64,000 nt of DNA, from positions 186,001-250,000 of the forward strand of contig NZ_JXQV01000005.1 of assembly GCF_000834635.1 (NCBI RefSeq), in the 5' to 3' direction. The translations under genes were made by a program, and so were the position numbers. Shown in pieces: positions 56,697 to 64,000 of this stretch. The notes under the pieces are model-generated. The model was not told the DNA's origin. It was given only the letters and a program-made list of their open reading frames with translations, and made no database searches. The DNA is from Agrobacterium tumefaciens (GTDB lineage Bacteria; Pseudomonadota; Alphaproteobacteria; Rhizobiales; Rhizobiaceae). Each line of letters starts with the position of its first letter. Position 1 is the stretch's first letter.

Positions 56697-58817
56697 TTAC
56701 CAGGTCTGGCGCAAAGTGGCGTAAACCGCGCGACCGGGGTTGTAATACTGTCCACCGGCGTCCTGGCTGGCAATGTGCTTCTCATCAAACAGATTGCTCG
56801 CATTCAGCTGTAGCGTTGTGTTCTCTTTGATCTTGTATGTGAATGCAGCGTCGAACACGACAGCACTTTCCGAAGCAATCGTATTCTGGATGTTGGTGAA
56901 ATAGCTGTCGGAATAGCGGGCACCGAGACCGAACGTCATGTCTCCGCGCGGACCTTCGCCGGGCAGCGTATAAGTACCCCACAGCGAGACCATGTTCTTA
57001 GGAACGCGCATAAGACGATTGCCATCATTTGCGCCACCCGGTTCATCGATGTTGGAGTCGATATAGCTGTAAGCCGCGATCATATCGATATTGTCCGTCA
57101 GCTCTGCCTTCGCTTCAAGTTCAAGACCGCGATGACGCACTTTTTCGACCGATTGGGGGATATATGTCACCTGATCGAAGACAGTGATATTGCCCTTTGT
57201 GAGGTCGTAGACAGACGCTGTGAACAGGGCTGGGAAAGCCTCTGGTCGATACTTGACGCCGACCTCGTACTGCTTTCCAGTCGTCGGGTCACTGCCAACA
57301 GCGGGTGGCGCAGCGGATTCGGCGTAGCTGGCATAGGCGGCCAGCTCCTCTGTAACTTTGTAGCTCACACCAACGCGCTTGGTAAATTCGCTATGGCTGG
57401 CTGCTTTCGTACCAGCGCCGAACAGGTCGGTCTCACTGAGGTCGAGCCAGTCATTGCGCAGACCGAAGCTTACCGTCAACTTGTCGAAAAACGTCAGGTC
57501 TTCCTGAAGATAAATCGCCTTTGTTTTCTGATCATTCTTCGTGCCATAGTTCGGCGCAGTCGACACTGGAGCGCCAGAAAAGACCGGGTTCTGCCAGTTG
57601 ATCGTTGGAGCGCTCGTATAAAGCCCGTAGTTCTTCGATTTGAAATCGCTGTATTCCAGGCCCGCGAGTGTGCGGCTTTCAACATTGTCGAAGCTGGTTT
57701 CATAGAGCAGGTTCGCATCTATCACGAACTGTTCAGTCGTCTTGTCGCTGCCGAAGAAATAGCGGTTAGCAGGATTTCCGCCTGCAAGTGTTGTCGCGTC
57801 AAGATATGCACTACCAAACGCGTCGTTGGATTTATTGTAGCGGGCATGCGACGCAAAACTCAGACCGTCGCCAAAGTCATGATCCAGCATCAGGCTATAG
57901 GTGTTGCGGTTGACGGTGCGGAAATAGTAATCCGGCTCACCGAAGAATTTGCTTCTGTCGAAATCCGATCCAAGCGGATGGCCGCCGCTGCCGGGCACGC
58001 CGTCTTTGTTGAGATGATCGAAGACGAAGGAAAGGCTTGTTACGTCAGTAGGACGCCACGTCAGGCCACCCATGACGAACTTCTCATTATCCTTCGAATA
58101 ATCATATTCGGCATCCGCGTCCTGGAATTTTCCAGTTAGGCGATAGGACAGCGTATCGTCTTCGGTGATGTTGTCACCAAAATCCAGGCCAAGCTCTTTG
58201 TGACTGAACGATCCCCCGGTGACATAGGCTTCGCCAAAACGTTCGCTCTTGGGCAGCTTCGTAACGTAATTGACAGAACCACCGGGCTCAGACGCGCCAA
58301 AGCCGGAAGAGCTGGTGCCCTTCTGCACTTCAATACGCTCAAATGCGTAGGGCTCTTCCCGAATGCCAGCAAAGGTCCGGCCGATCGCCAGGCCATCACG
58401 ATAGGTGTAGGGGGTAAAGCCGCGAATATCGAAATAGTCGTAGCGATCATCCGAGCCGTAGAAATCCGTAACGACGCCAGATGTATATTGCACAACCTGC
58501 TCAACACTGGTTGCGCCACGCTCCTTGATCTCTTTCGCGGTGATGACGGAAACGGAAGCGGGTGTCGTCAGAACTTCGCTGGGCATTTTGCCAGCGCCGG
58601 TCGTCTGCCTTGCAACAATCGACTTCTCATTGTCATCGCTACCCGAGCCTTTGATGACAATGGCTTCGAGCACAGTGCTTTCACCCTGGGCCTGAGCCTC
58701 CTGAGCAATCAGACGCGCAGGTGCCAACGCAACGAGCGCCGTGCATCCCAGCAAAATCGCCCTTCGATACCGGCTTTGAGCGCGTTCGTCGCCTACGCTT
58801 GTCGTGTCATTCTTCAT
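56697..58817 (-). CDS. TonB-dependent siderophore receptor
   Basis: 706 residues. Signal peptide ending in ARLIAQEAQAQ, then a TonB-box region (TVLEAIVIKG), a plug domain (about 85-200: TTPASVSVITAKEIKERGATSVEQVVQYTSGV, FDIRGF, RIEVQKGTSSSGFGASEPGGSVNYVTKLP) and a 22-strand barrel with terminal aromatic residue W (ATLRQTW). Resembles FhuA/FoxA-type receptors for hydroxamate siderophores. ATG 58817 (MKNDTTSVG) chosen. Divergent from the FecB-type binding-protein gene, forming one uptake system. Confidence 0.92.
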   Translation of the reverse strand: MKNDTTSVGDERAQSRYRRAILLGCTALVALAPARLIAQEAQAQGESTVLEAIVIKGSGSDDNEKSIVARQTTGAGKMPSEVLTTPASVSVITAKEIKERGATSVEQVVQYTSGVVTDFYGSDDRYDYFDIRGFTPYTYRDGLAIGRTFAGIREEPYAFERIEVQKGTSSSGFGASEPGGSVNYVTKLPKSERFGEAYVTGGSFSHKELGLDFGDNITEDDTLSYRLTGKFQDADAEYDYSKDNEKFVMGGLTWRPTDVTSLSFVFDHLNKDGVPGSGGHPLGSDFDRSKFFGEPDYYFRTVNRNTYSLMLDHDFGDGLSFASHARYNKSNDAFGSAYLDATTLAGGNPANRYFFGSDKTTEQFVIDANLLYETSFDNVESRTLAGLEYSDFKSKNYGLYTSAPTINWQNPVFSGAPVSTAPNYGTKNDQKTKAIYLQEDLTFFDKLTVSFGLRNDWLDLSETDLFGAGTKAASHSEFTKRVGVSYKVTEELAAYASYAESAAPPAVGSDPTTGKQYEVGVKYRPEAFPALFTASVYDLTKGNITVFDQVTYIPQSVEKVRHRGLELEAKAELTDNIDMIAAYSYIDSNIDEPGGANDGNRLMRVPKNMVSLWGTYTLPGEGPRGDMTFGLGARYSDSYFTNIQNTIASESAVVFDAAFTYKIKENTTLQLNASNLFDEKHIASQDAGGQYYNPGRAVYATLRQTW

Positions 58818-58920
58818 GATCAAATTCCAGAAGTCGTGTTGCAATGTCTGGCAACCCGGCAAAGCCCCGGCGCCCCCTGTTGTGCTGATAACTTGAGGCC
58901 ATTACTCTGGTATTGTAAAA

Positions 58921-58948
58921 TTCCACGGTTTTGTAGAAAACCACGGAA
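58921..58948. promoter_or_regulatory. Imperfect palindrome in receptor/ABC promoter
   Basis: TTCCACGGTTTT-GTAG-AAAACCACGGAA: 10 of 12 positions pair. It is about 100 bp from both divergent starts. Candidate site for the AraC regulator or for an iron regulator; I could not recognise a Fur, RirA or Irr box. Confidence 0.45.
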
Positions 58949-59046
58949 ACTTCGTTGCTCTTGGCGGCAGGTTATCACATCAGTCTTGACGTACTGAGGT
59001 GAAGCTGAGACTTCAGGTCAACTTTAAACAAGAAGAGGTTTCGCCA

Positions 59047-60051
59047 ATGCTGCGCTTCGTTCGCACTTTTGCGCCCATTGTAACATTTCTGTCTGTCTTC
59101 GCTTTCAGCAACGCGTCGGCTCAGAACGAAACTTCGTATCCCATTGTCGTCAAACACGCCTTGGGCACAACGACGATTGATAAAAAACCGCAGCGGATCG
59201 CCACTGTGGCATGGGCCAACCATGAGGTGCCGCTGGCGCTGGGTATCGTCCCGGTCGGTTTTGCCGCAGCCAATTTCGGCGACGATGATGGCGACGGCCT
59301 TCTTCCCTGGGTGGCGGAAAAGCTTGAAGCGCTTAGCGCTGAAAAGCCGGTACTTTTTGATGAGGGCGATGGCATCGACTTCGAAGCGGTTGCCGCGACC
59401 AAGCCGGATGTAATCCTTGCGGCCTATTCGGGGCTCAGCCAATCCGACTATGACACATTGAGCCAGATCGCCCCGGTCATCGCCTATCCTGAAGCACCAT
59501 GGGCAACCGACTGGCGGGAGATGATTTCCTTCAACAGCAACGCCCTCGGCATGGCCAAAGAGGGTGAGGCTTTGATCAAAAGCATTGAGGGCGAGATTGC
59601 CAATGTCGTCGCAAATGCCCCACAGTTGAAAACCAAGACGGCGATGTTTGTCACGCATCTGGACACCACCAATCTTAGCACGGTCAATTTTTACACCGCC
59701 AATGATACGCGCGTCAGGTTCTTCAACGATCTTGGCCTCTCATCTCCCAAGAGCGTTCGGGAGGCAACAAAGCCGGGGCAGTTTGCCTCGAGTATCAGCG
59801 CTGAACGTGTCGATGCTTTCGATGATGTCGACATCATCGTGACCTATGGCGGCCAGCCACTGCTGGATGCCATTAAAAAAGATCCGCTTTTGTCCAGAAT
59901 GCCAGCCGTCCAACATAACGCCATCGTCATGCTGGGCCGAAATCCCGTTGGAACAGCCGCAAACCCCACACCCCTGTCCCTATCCTGGGTGCTGAAAGAC
60001 TATGTGGCCTTGTTGACCGCTGCTGCAGACAAGTCTGCCGGAAAGCCATGA
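59047..60051 (+). CDS. Iron-siderophore periplasmic binding protein
   Basis: 334 residues, FecB/FhuD (class III) fold: signal peptide ending NASAQ, then PQRIATVAWANHEVPLALGIVPVGFA, DFEAVAATKPDVILA, SQIAPVIAYPE, MLGRNPVGTAANPTPLSLSWVLKDY. The start at 59047 (MLRFVRTF) has GAGG eight bases upstream. First gene of a four-gene FecBCDE-type operon, overlapping the permease gene by 4 bp. Confidence 0.9.
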   Translation: MLRFVRTFAPIVTFLSVFAFSNASAQNETSYPIVVKHALGTTTIDKKPQRIATVAWANHEVPLALGIVPVGFAAANFGDDDGDGLLPWVAEKLEALSAEKPVLFDEGDGIDFEAVAATKPDVILAAYSGLSQSDYDTLSQIAPVIAYPEAPWATDWREMISFNSNALGMAKEGEALIKSIEGEIANVVANAPQLKTKTAMFVTHLDTTNLSTVNFYTANDTRVRFFNDLGLSSPKSVREATKPGQFASSISAERVDAFDDVDIIVTYGGQPLLDAIKKDPLLSRMPAVQHNAIVMLGRNPVGTAANPTPLSLSWVLKDYVALLTAAADKSAGKP

Positions 60052-61094
60052 TGGTACCAAGATATGCCAGGCAGCGCGCGCCGCGCGCGGGTTTCGCGCG
60101 ATCAAACCGGCTCAGAGCGCTCGGATTTTTCGGCATACTTGTTGGTCTGGCAGCGCTCGCCATGCTCTCCGTTGCCGTCGGCACCCGCGATGTGGCCTGG
60201 GCCGAGATCGTATCAGCGCTGGGCGGACAGGTTGAAACCATCGGCCAAGCCGCCGTTTCAGTGAGAATACCGCGAACGCTGCTTGCCATTATTGCTGGCG
60301 CAGCACTGGGTCTTGCCGGTGCCGTCATGCAGGGCGTGACACGCAATCCGCTGGCCGATCCCGGCATTCTTGGTGTCAACATGGGCGCATCGCTGGCTGT
60401 GGTTGTCGGCGTTGCATGGTTCAACATCGCCTCCGCTCAGGCTTTCATATGGGCAGCCATTCTGGGCGCCGGGTGTTCTGCCGTTTTTGTTTATACCATT
60501 GGCTCGCTTGGCCGCGGTGGTGCGACACCGCTCAAACTGGCGCTGGCGGGAGCTGCGACCTCAGTGGCTTTTTCATCGCTGGTCATCGCAGTCGTTTTGC
60601 CGCGAAGCGATATTGCAGGCGGCATTCGCTCATGGCAGATCGGCGGCGTTGGCGGGGCCACATTTGACCGGATATGGAATGTCCTGCCATTTCTTGCCGC
60701 TGGCTTTATCATCAGCCTCTTGTCAGCCCGTAAGCTCAACTCACTCGCCTTGGGGGATGAGCTGGCAGCGGGCCTAGGCGAACGCGTTGCCCTTGCCCGG
60801 GCAATGTCAGCGCTGGGCGCTATCCTGCTTTGCGGCGCGACAACCGCCGTCTGCGGGCCTATCGGTTTTCTCGGGCTTGTGGTGCCCCATATCTGCCGTC
60901 TGCTGGTCGGGGTCGATCATCGCTGGCTGCTTCCCTTTTCAGCCCTGTGCGGCGCAAGTCTTCTGCTCGCCGCCGATATTGTCGGTCGCATCGTCTCCCG
61001 CCCGGCAGAGCTCGATGTGGGAATCGTGACCGCCCTCATCGGCGGGCCCTTTTTCATCTGGATCGTCAGACGACAGCGGTTGAGGGAATTATGA
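60048..61094 (+). CDS. Iron-siderophore ABC permease (FecC type)
   Basis: 348 residues of the FecCD family: RIPRTLLAIIAGAALGLAGAVMQGVTRNPLADPGILGVNMGAS at about 72-115 and GPIGFLGLVVPHICRLLVG at about 269-287. Overlaps neighbours by 4 bp each side. Forms the channel with the next gene. Confidence 0.92.
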   Translation: MMVPRYARQRAPRAGFARSNRLRALGFFGILVGLAALAMLSVAVGTRDVAWAEIVSALGGQVETIGQAAVSVRIPRTLLAIIAGAALGLAGAVMQGVTRNPLADPGILGVNMGASLAVVVGVAWFNIASAQAFIWAAILGAGCSAVFVYTIGSLGRGGATPLKLALAGAATSVAFSSLVIAVVLPRSDIAGGIRSWQIGGVGGATFDRIWNVLPFLAAGFIISLLSARKLNSLALGDELAAGLGERVALARAMSALGAILLCGATTAVCGPIGFLGLVVPHICRLLVGVDHRWLLPFSALCGASLLLAADIVGRIVSRPAELDVGIVTALIGGPFFIWIVRRQRLREL

Positions 61095-62131
61095 TGCTTC
61101 AGCCTGATATGGTCAGTGCCCTGATCGGACATCGTGCCCGACATTCGCAAAAGCGATTGCGTGTGCTGACATTTCTGATCGTGCTCATTATCGCGATATT
61201 TGCACTGACGCTGGTGCTGGGCCAGTCCTTCACGCCACCGCTCGATGTCATCAGGGTCTTGATCGGCCATGATGTGCCGGGAGCGAGTTTCAGCGTTGGC
61301 CAGTTGCGTTTGCCACGGGCGCTTATGTGCATTCTCGCTGGCTTCAGCTTTGGGCTGGGCGGGGTCGCGTTTCAGATCATGCTGCGCAATCCACTCGCAA
61401 GTCCAGATATTATCGGCATCAGTTCCGGGGCAAGCGCTGCCGCCGTTTTTGCCATTGTCGTCTTGTCTCTGAAAGGTCTCATCGTTTCAGTGTTCGCGGT
61501 CGTGGCGGGGCTTGGCGTCGCACTATCCGTCTATGCATTGTCATCGCGCAATGGCGTGGCGGGCACGCGGCTCATTCTTGTCGGTATCGGAGTTTCTGCG
61601 ATGCTGGAGAGCGTCATCGCTTACATCCTTTCCGGTGCTCCGGCATGGAGCCTGCAGGAGGCGATGCGATGGCTGACCGGCAGCGTCAACGGGGCACAAC
61701 TCTCTCAAGTCCTACCGCTTCTGCTGGGGCTCGTTGTTTTCGGAAGCCTGCTGTTCAACCGGCAGCGGGATCTGGAAGCCATGCGACTGGGTGACGATAC
61801 GGCAGCGGCATTGGGCGTGCGCATTGGATTGACCCGCGTTCTCGTCATCATTGCTGCTGTTGGAATGATTGCCATTGCAACCGCCATTACCGGGCCGATT
61901 GCCTTCGTAGCCTTTCTGTCCGGGCCGATCGCGGCCCGTATCGTCGGCAATAGCAGTTCATTGCTGTTACCTGCCGCACTCATCGGCGCCTTGCTGGTCC
62001 TTGCCGGTGATTATGCGGGACAGTTTCTGCTGCCAAGCCGCTATCCAGTCGGCGTTATCACCGGCGCGCTGGGCGCACCTTACCTGATATTCCTGATTAT
62101 CCGTGTCAACCGGACCGGAGGCTCGCTTTGA
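61091..62131 (+). CDS. Iron-siderophore ABC permease (FecD type)
   Basis: 346 residues, FecCD family: LRLPRALMCILAGFSFGLGGVAFQIMLRNPLASPDIIGISSGAS and GPIAFVAFLSGPIAARIVG. ATG 61091 overlaps the preceding stop codon and follows GAGG; a second ATG is next to it. The frame is open upstream within the preceding gene but that is shadow. Confidence 0.92.
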   Translation: MMLQPDMVSALIGHRARHSQKRLRVLTFLIVLIIAIFALTLVLGQSFTPPLDVIRVLIGHDVPGASFSVGQLRLPRALMCILAGFSFGLGGVAFQIMLRNPLASPDIIGISSGASAAAVFAIVVLSLKGLIVSVFAVVAGLGVALSVYALSSRNGVAGTRLILVGIGVSAMLESVIAYILSGAPAWSLQEAMRWLTGSVNGAQLSQVLPLLLGLVVFGSLLFNRQRDLEAMRLGDDTAAALGVRIGLTRVLVIIAAVGMIAIATAITGPIAFVAFLSGPIAARIVGNSSSLLLPAALIGALLVLAGDYAGQFLLPSRYPVGVITGALGAPYLIFLIIRVNRTGGSL

Positions 62132-62952
62132 CATCTCACACCCTGACAGTTGAACAACTCGCAGCCGGTTATGGCGAAACCGTCATCCTTGATGGCCTTG
62201 ATCTTGTGATACCCGATGGCAAGATCACCGTTATCGTTGGCGCCAATGCCTGCGGAAAATCGACGCTTCTGCGCACCATGTCACGGCTCATTGCCCCCCG
62301 CCGGGGCCATGTTTTGCTGGATGGAAAATCCATTCACAGCATAGCGCCTAAAAAACTGGCCAGAACACTCGGCCTCCTCCCCCAATCTCCCATCGCGCCA
62401 GAAGGCATCACGGTCGCAGACCTTGTCAGCAGAGGCCGCCACCCGCACCAGAGCATGTTATCACGCTGGAATGTGCGGGATGATGAAGCCGTTGCAGCTG
62501 CGTTGGAAGCAACCAGAACATTCGATCTGGCAGAACGTCCCGTCGATGAGCTTTCTGGCGGCCAGCGGCAGCGCGTCTGGATTGCCATGGCACTGGCCCA
62601 ACAGACCGAAATTCTGCTTCTGGATGAACCCACGACATTTCTTGACATTAGCCATCAGGTCGAGGTTCTGGACTTGCTGACCGACCTCAACCATGATCGC
62701 GGCACCACAATCGTCATGGTGCTGCACGATCTCAATCTGGCTGCGCGTTACGCAGACCATCTGGTAGCAATGGCATCTGGCCGTCTGCACGTCATGGGAA
62801 CGCCGGAAGAGGTTCTGACGCAGGACAATGTCCGTGACGTTTTCGGCCTCGAAAGCGAAATCATCACCGACCCCACCTCGGGCCGCCCGATGATGCTTCC
62901 CATCAGCCGCCACCGAATGCGGCACCCTAGAATCCCGATACATATGGACTGA
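62128..62952 (+). CDS. Iron-siderophore ABC ATPase (FecE/FepC type)
   Basis: 274 residues. Walker A GANACGKST at about 38-46, signature [15 protein letters not shown], Walker B ILLLDEPTTFLDISHQVEVLDLL, H-loop VLHDLNLAARY. TTG start at 62128 overlapping the previous stop codon, with GGAG seven bases upstream. Last gene of the uptake operon. Confidence 0.92.
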   Translation: MTSHTLTVEQLAAGYGETVILDGLDLVIPDGKITVIVGANACGKSTLLRTMSRLIAPRRGHVLLDGKSIHSIAPKKLARTLGLLPQSPIAPEGITVADLVSRGRHPHQSMLSRWNVRDDEAVAAALEATRTFDLAERPVDELSGGQRQRVWIAMALAQQTEILLLDEPTTFLDISHQVEVLDLLTDLNHDRGTTIVMVLHDLNLAARYADHLVAMASGRLHVMGTPEEVLTQDNVRDVFGLESEIITDPTSGRPMMLPISRHRMRHPRIPIHMD

Positions 62953-63035
62953 GCCACATTTTGTATCAAAATATGTGAGTGCGTCCTTGCCCCTTCCCAA
63001 GGGTCCCGACTTGCGTTAGAAGCCGCAACCGTAAT

Positions 63036-63066
63036 CCGGTCGCAGCCCACCCGGTCAAAACAAGGG
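63036..63066 (+). ncRNA. preQ1-I riboswitch upstream of queC
   Basis: CCGG-TCGCAG-CCCAC-CCGG-TCAAAACAAGG matches the small class I preQ1 aptamer (compare the Thermoanaerobacter form with GGGUCGCAG ... ACAAAACAAGG). The CCGG arms pair as P1, and the A-rich tail with AAGGG forms the pseudoknot strand. AAGGG is also the queC ribosome site, nine bases before ATG 63076. Ligand binding would therefore hide the ribosome site and lower queC translation. Confidence 0.85.
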
Positions 63067-63075
63067 ATCCAAACT

Positions 63076-63786
63076 ATGAAAACAATCGTCATCTGCTCCG
63101 GCGGATTGGACTCTGTTTCGCTTGCGCATAAAATCGCGGCGGAACATCAACTGCTTGCACTCGTCTCGTTCGATTATGGCCAGCGCCATAAAAAGGAACT
63201 GGAGTTTGCAGCGCTCTGCGCAGAACGGCTGTCGGTGCCGCACCATATCATCGACATCAGAACCATCGGCGCGCATCTGACAGGCTCGGCTCTGACTGAT
63301 GATGTCGAGGTTCCGGATGGCCATTACGCCGAGGAAACAATGCGTTCCACGGTCGTGCCCAACCGCAATGCCATCATGCTGACGATTGCGTTTGGACTGG
63401 CGGCAGCCCAGCAGGCCAATGCCGTAGCGATCGCGGTCCATGGCGGCGACCACTTCATCTACCCCGATTGTCGCCCCGGCTTCATCGACAGTTTCAACGA
63501 CATGCAGCGCCACGCTTTGGATGGCTACGCAAACGTCAAGCTGTACGCACCTTATGTGGAAGGCTCCAAAGCCGATATCGTCACCGACGGTGCAAAGCAC
63601 GACACCCCCTTTGCGCAGACATGGTCCTGCTACAAAGGCGGCCTGCGCCATTGTGGACGCTGCGGCACCTGTGTGGAGCGGCGCGAGGCTTTTCATCTGG
63701 CTGATATTTCCGATCCGACCGATTACGAAGACCCGGAATTCTGGAAGGCTGCGACCAGCGCCTATGCTGCGCAGGAGGTGCACTGA
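63076..63786 (+). CDS. queC: 7-cyano-7-deazaguanine synthase
   Basis: 236 residues. PP-loop SGGLDS at 8-13 binds ATP; the zinc site is Cys185, Cys193, Cys196, Cys199 (CYKGGLRHCGRCGTC). Converts 7-carboxy-7-deazaguanine to preQ0 in queuosine synthesis. Preceded by a preQ1-I riboswitch and followed by queD with a 1-base overlap region (TGATG). Confidence 0.95.
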   Translation: MKTIVICSGGLDSVSLAHKIAAEHQLLALVSFDYGQRHKKELEFAALCAERLSVPHHIIDIRTIGAHLTGSALTDDVEVPDGHYAEETMRSTVVPNRNAIMLTIAFGLAAAQQANAVAIAVHGGDHFIYPDCRPGFIDSFNDMQRHALDGYANVKLYAPYVEGSKADIVTDGAKHDTPFAQTWSCYKGGLRHCGRCGTCVERREAFHLADISDPTDYEDPEFWKAATSAYAAQEVH

Positions 63787-64000
63787 TGTTTCGGATCACC
63801 AAGGAATTCCATTTTTCGGCTTCGCATCAGCTCAAGGATTTGCCGGCAGACCACCAGTGCGCGCGTCTGCACGGCCACAACTACATTGTAGAGGTGGAAC
63901 TTGCCGGTAAGGATTTGAACCAGCACGGCTTCATCCGTGATTATCACGAACTGTCGCCACTAAAGCGTTACATTGACGACCACTTCGACCATCGTCACCT
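63786..64000 (+). CDS. queD: 6-carboxytetrahydropterin synthase, partial
   Basis: The first 71 codons only; the gene runs off the window. Zinc-ligand histidines are seen in SASHQL and LHGHNY, and the catalytic Cys in DHQCARLHGHN. It makes 6-carboxy-tetrahydropterin from dihydroneopterin triphosphate, upstream of QueC in queuosine synthesis. The ATG overlaps the queC stop codon, so translation is coupled and both are under the riboswitch. Confidence 0.92.
   Translation, partial: MFRITKEFHFSASHQLKDLPADHQCARLHGHNYIVEVELAGKDLNQHGFIRDYHELSPLKRYIDDHFDHRH

Overview
The window looks like chromosomal or chromid DNA of a Rhizobiales bacterium, most likely an Agrobacterium/Rhizobium relative. The evidence is a pcaDCHGB operon divergent from a LysR-type pcaQ, pobA with an AraC-type regulator, and an IclR-type pcaR divergent from pcaIJF. 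A CoA-dependent hydroxycinnamate cluster with a MarR regulator and an FtsK-type translocase are also present. GC content appears moderately high and even. I see no rRNA, tRNA, CRISPR, insertion sequence or phage gene. Species assignment is inference from gene content only.

Layout. 1-10.8 kb: the protocatechuate/4-hydroxybenzoate (beta-ketoadipate) pathway with its three regulators. 10.8-14.9 kb: a membrane GGDEF-EAL protein followed by two tandem amino-acid-type periplasmic binding proteins and no permease. 15.1-18.5 kb: a tetrahydrofolate-dependent aryl O-demethylase (LigM type), a GntR regulator and a MetF-like protein, with a shared ATGTATACAT palindrome in front of the demethylase and metF. 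18.5-29.9 kb: a seven-gene minus-strand operon (feruloyl-CoA synthetase, SDR, acyl-CoA dehydrogenase, branched-chain-type ABC transporter with a fused permease-ATPase), divergent from crotonase, MarR regulator and amidohydrolase. 29.9-33.2 kb: two divergent citrate-synthase paralogues, one carrying an N-terminal HTH, and a 2-keto-pentenoate hydratase homologue.

33.3-41.9 kb: a secreted GH16 glucanase with RTX-type repeats, a ureidoglycine aminohydrolase homologue, a methyltransferase-like protein divergent from a second GGDEF-EAL protein, and an FtsK-type translocase with no visible membrane segments. 42.2-50.6 kb: a DapA-family aldolase, a GntR regulator, a carbohydrate ABC transporter, a PfkB kinase and a vanillin-dehydrogenase-like enzyme. 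50.6-55.6 kb: LtrA-like membrane protein, small secreted protein, RraA-family protein, an IlvD/EDD sugar-acid dehydratase and a GntR regulator. 55.7-63.0 kb: a siderophore uptake island (AraC regulator, TonB receptor, FecBCDE-type ABC transporter). 63.0-64.0 kb: queC-queD for queuosine, preceded by a preQ1-I riboswitch; queD runs off the end.

How the parts fit. Ferulate-type compounds would be imported by the ABC system and activated by Fcs. The side chain would then be shortened by a hydratase (crotonase), dehydrogenase (SDR) and thioester hydrolase (amidohydrolase) to vanillate plus acetyl-CoA. LigM would demethylate vanillate onto tetrahydrofolate, MetF would recycle the methyl-THF, and protocatechuate would go through PcaHG-B-C-D-IJ-F to succinyl-CoA and acetyl-CoA. 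Vdh would bring in free vanillin and PobA would bring in 4-hydroxybenzoate. The window therefore encodes nearly a full lignin-monomer catabolic route with six local regulators and several well-defined candidate operators.
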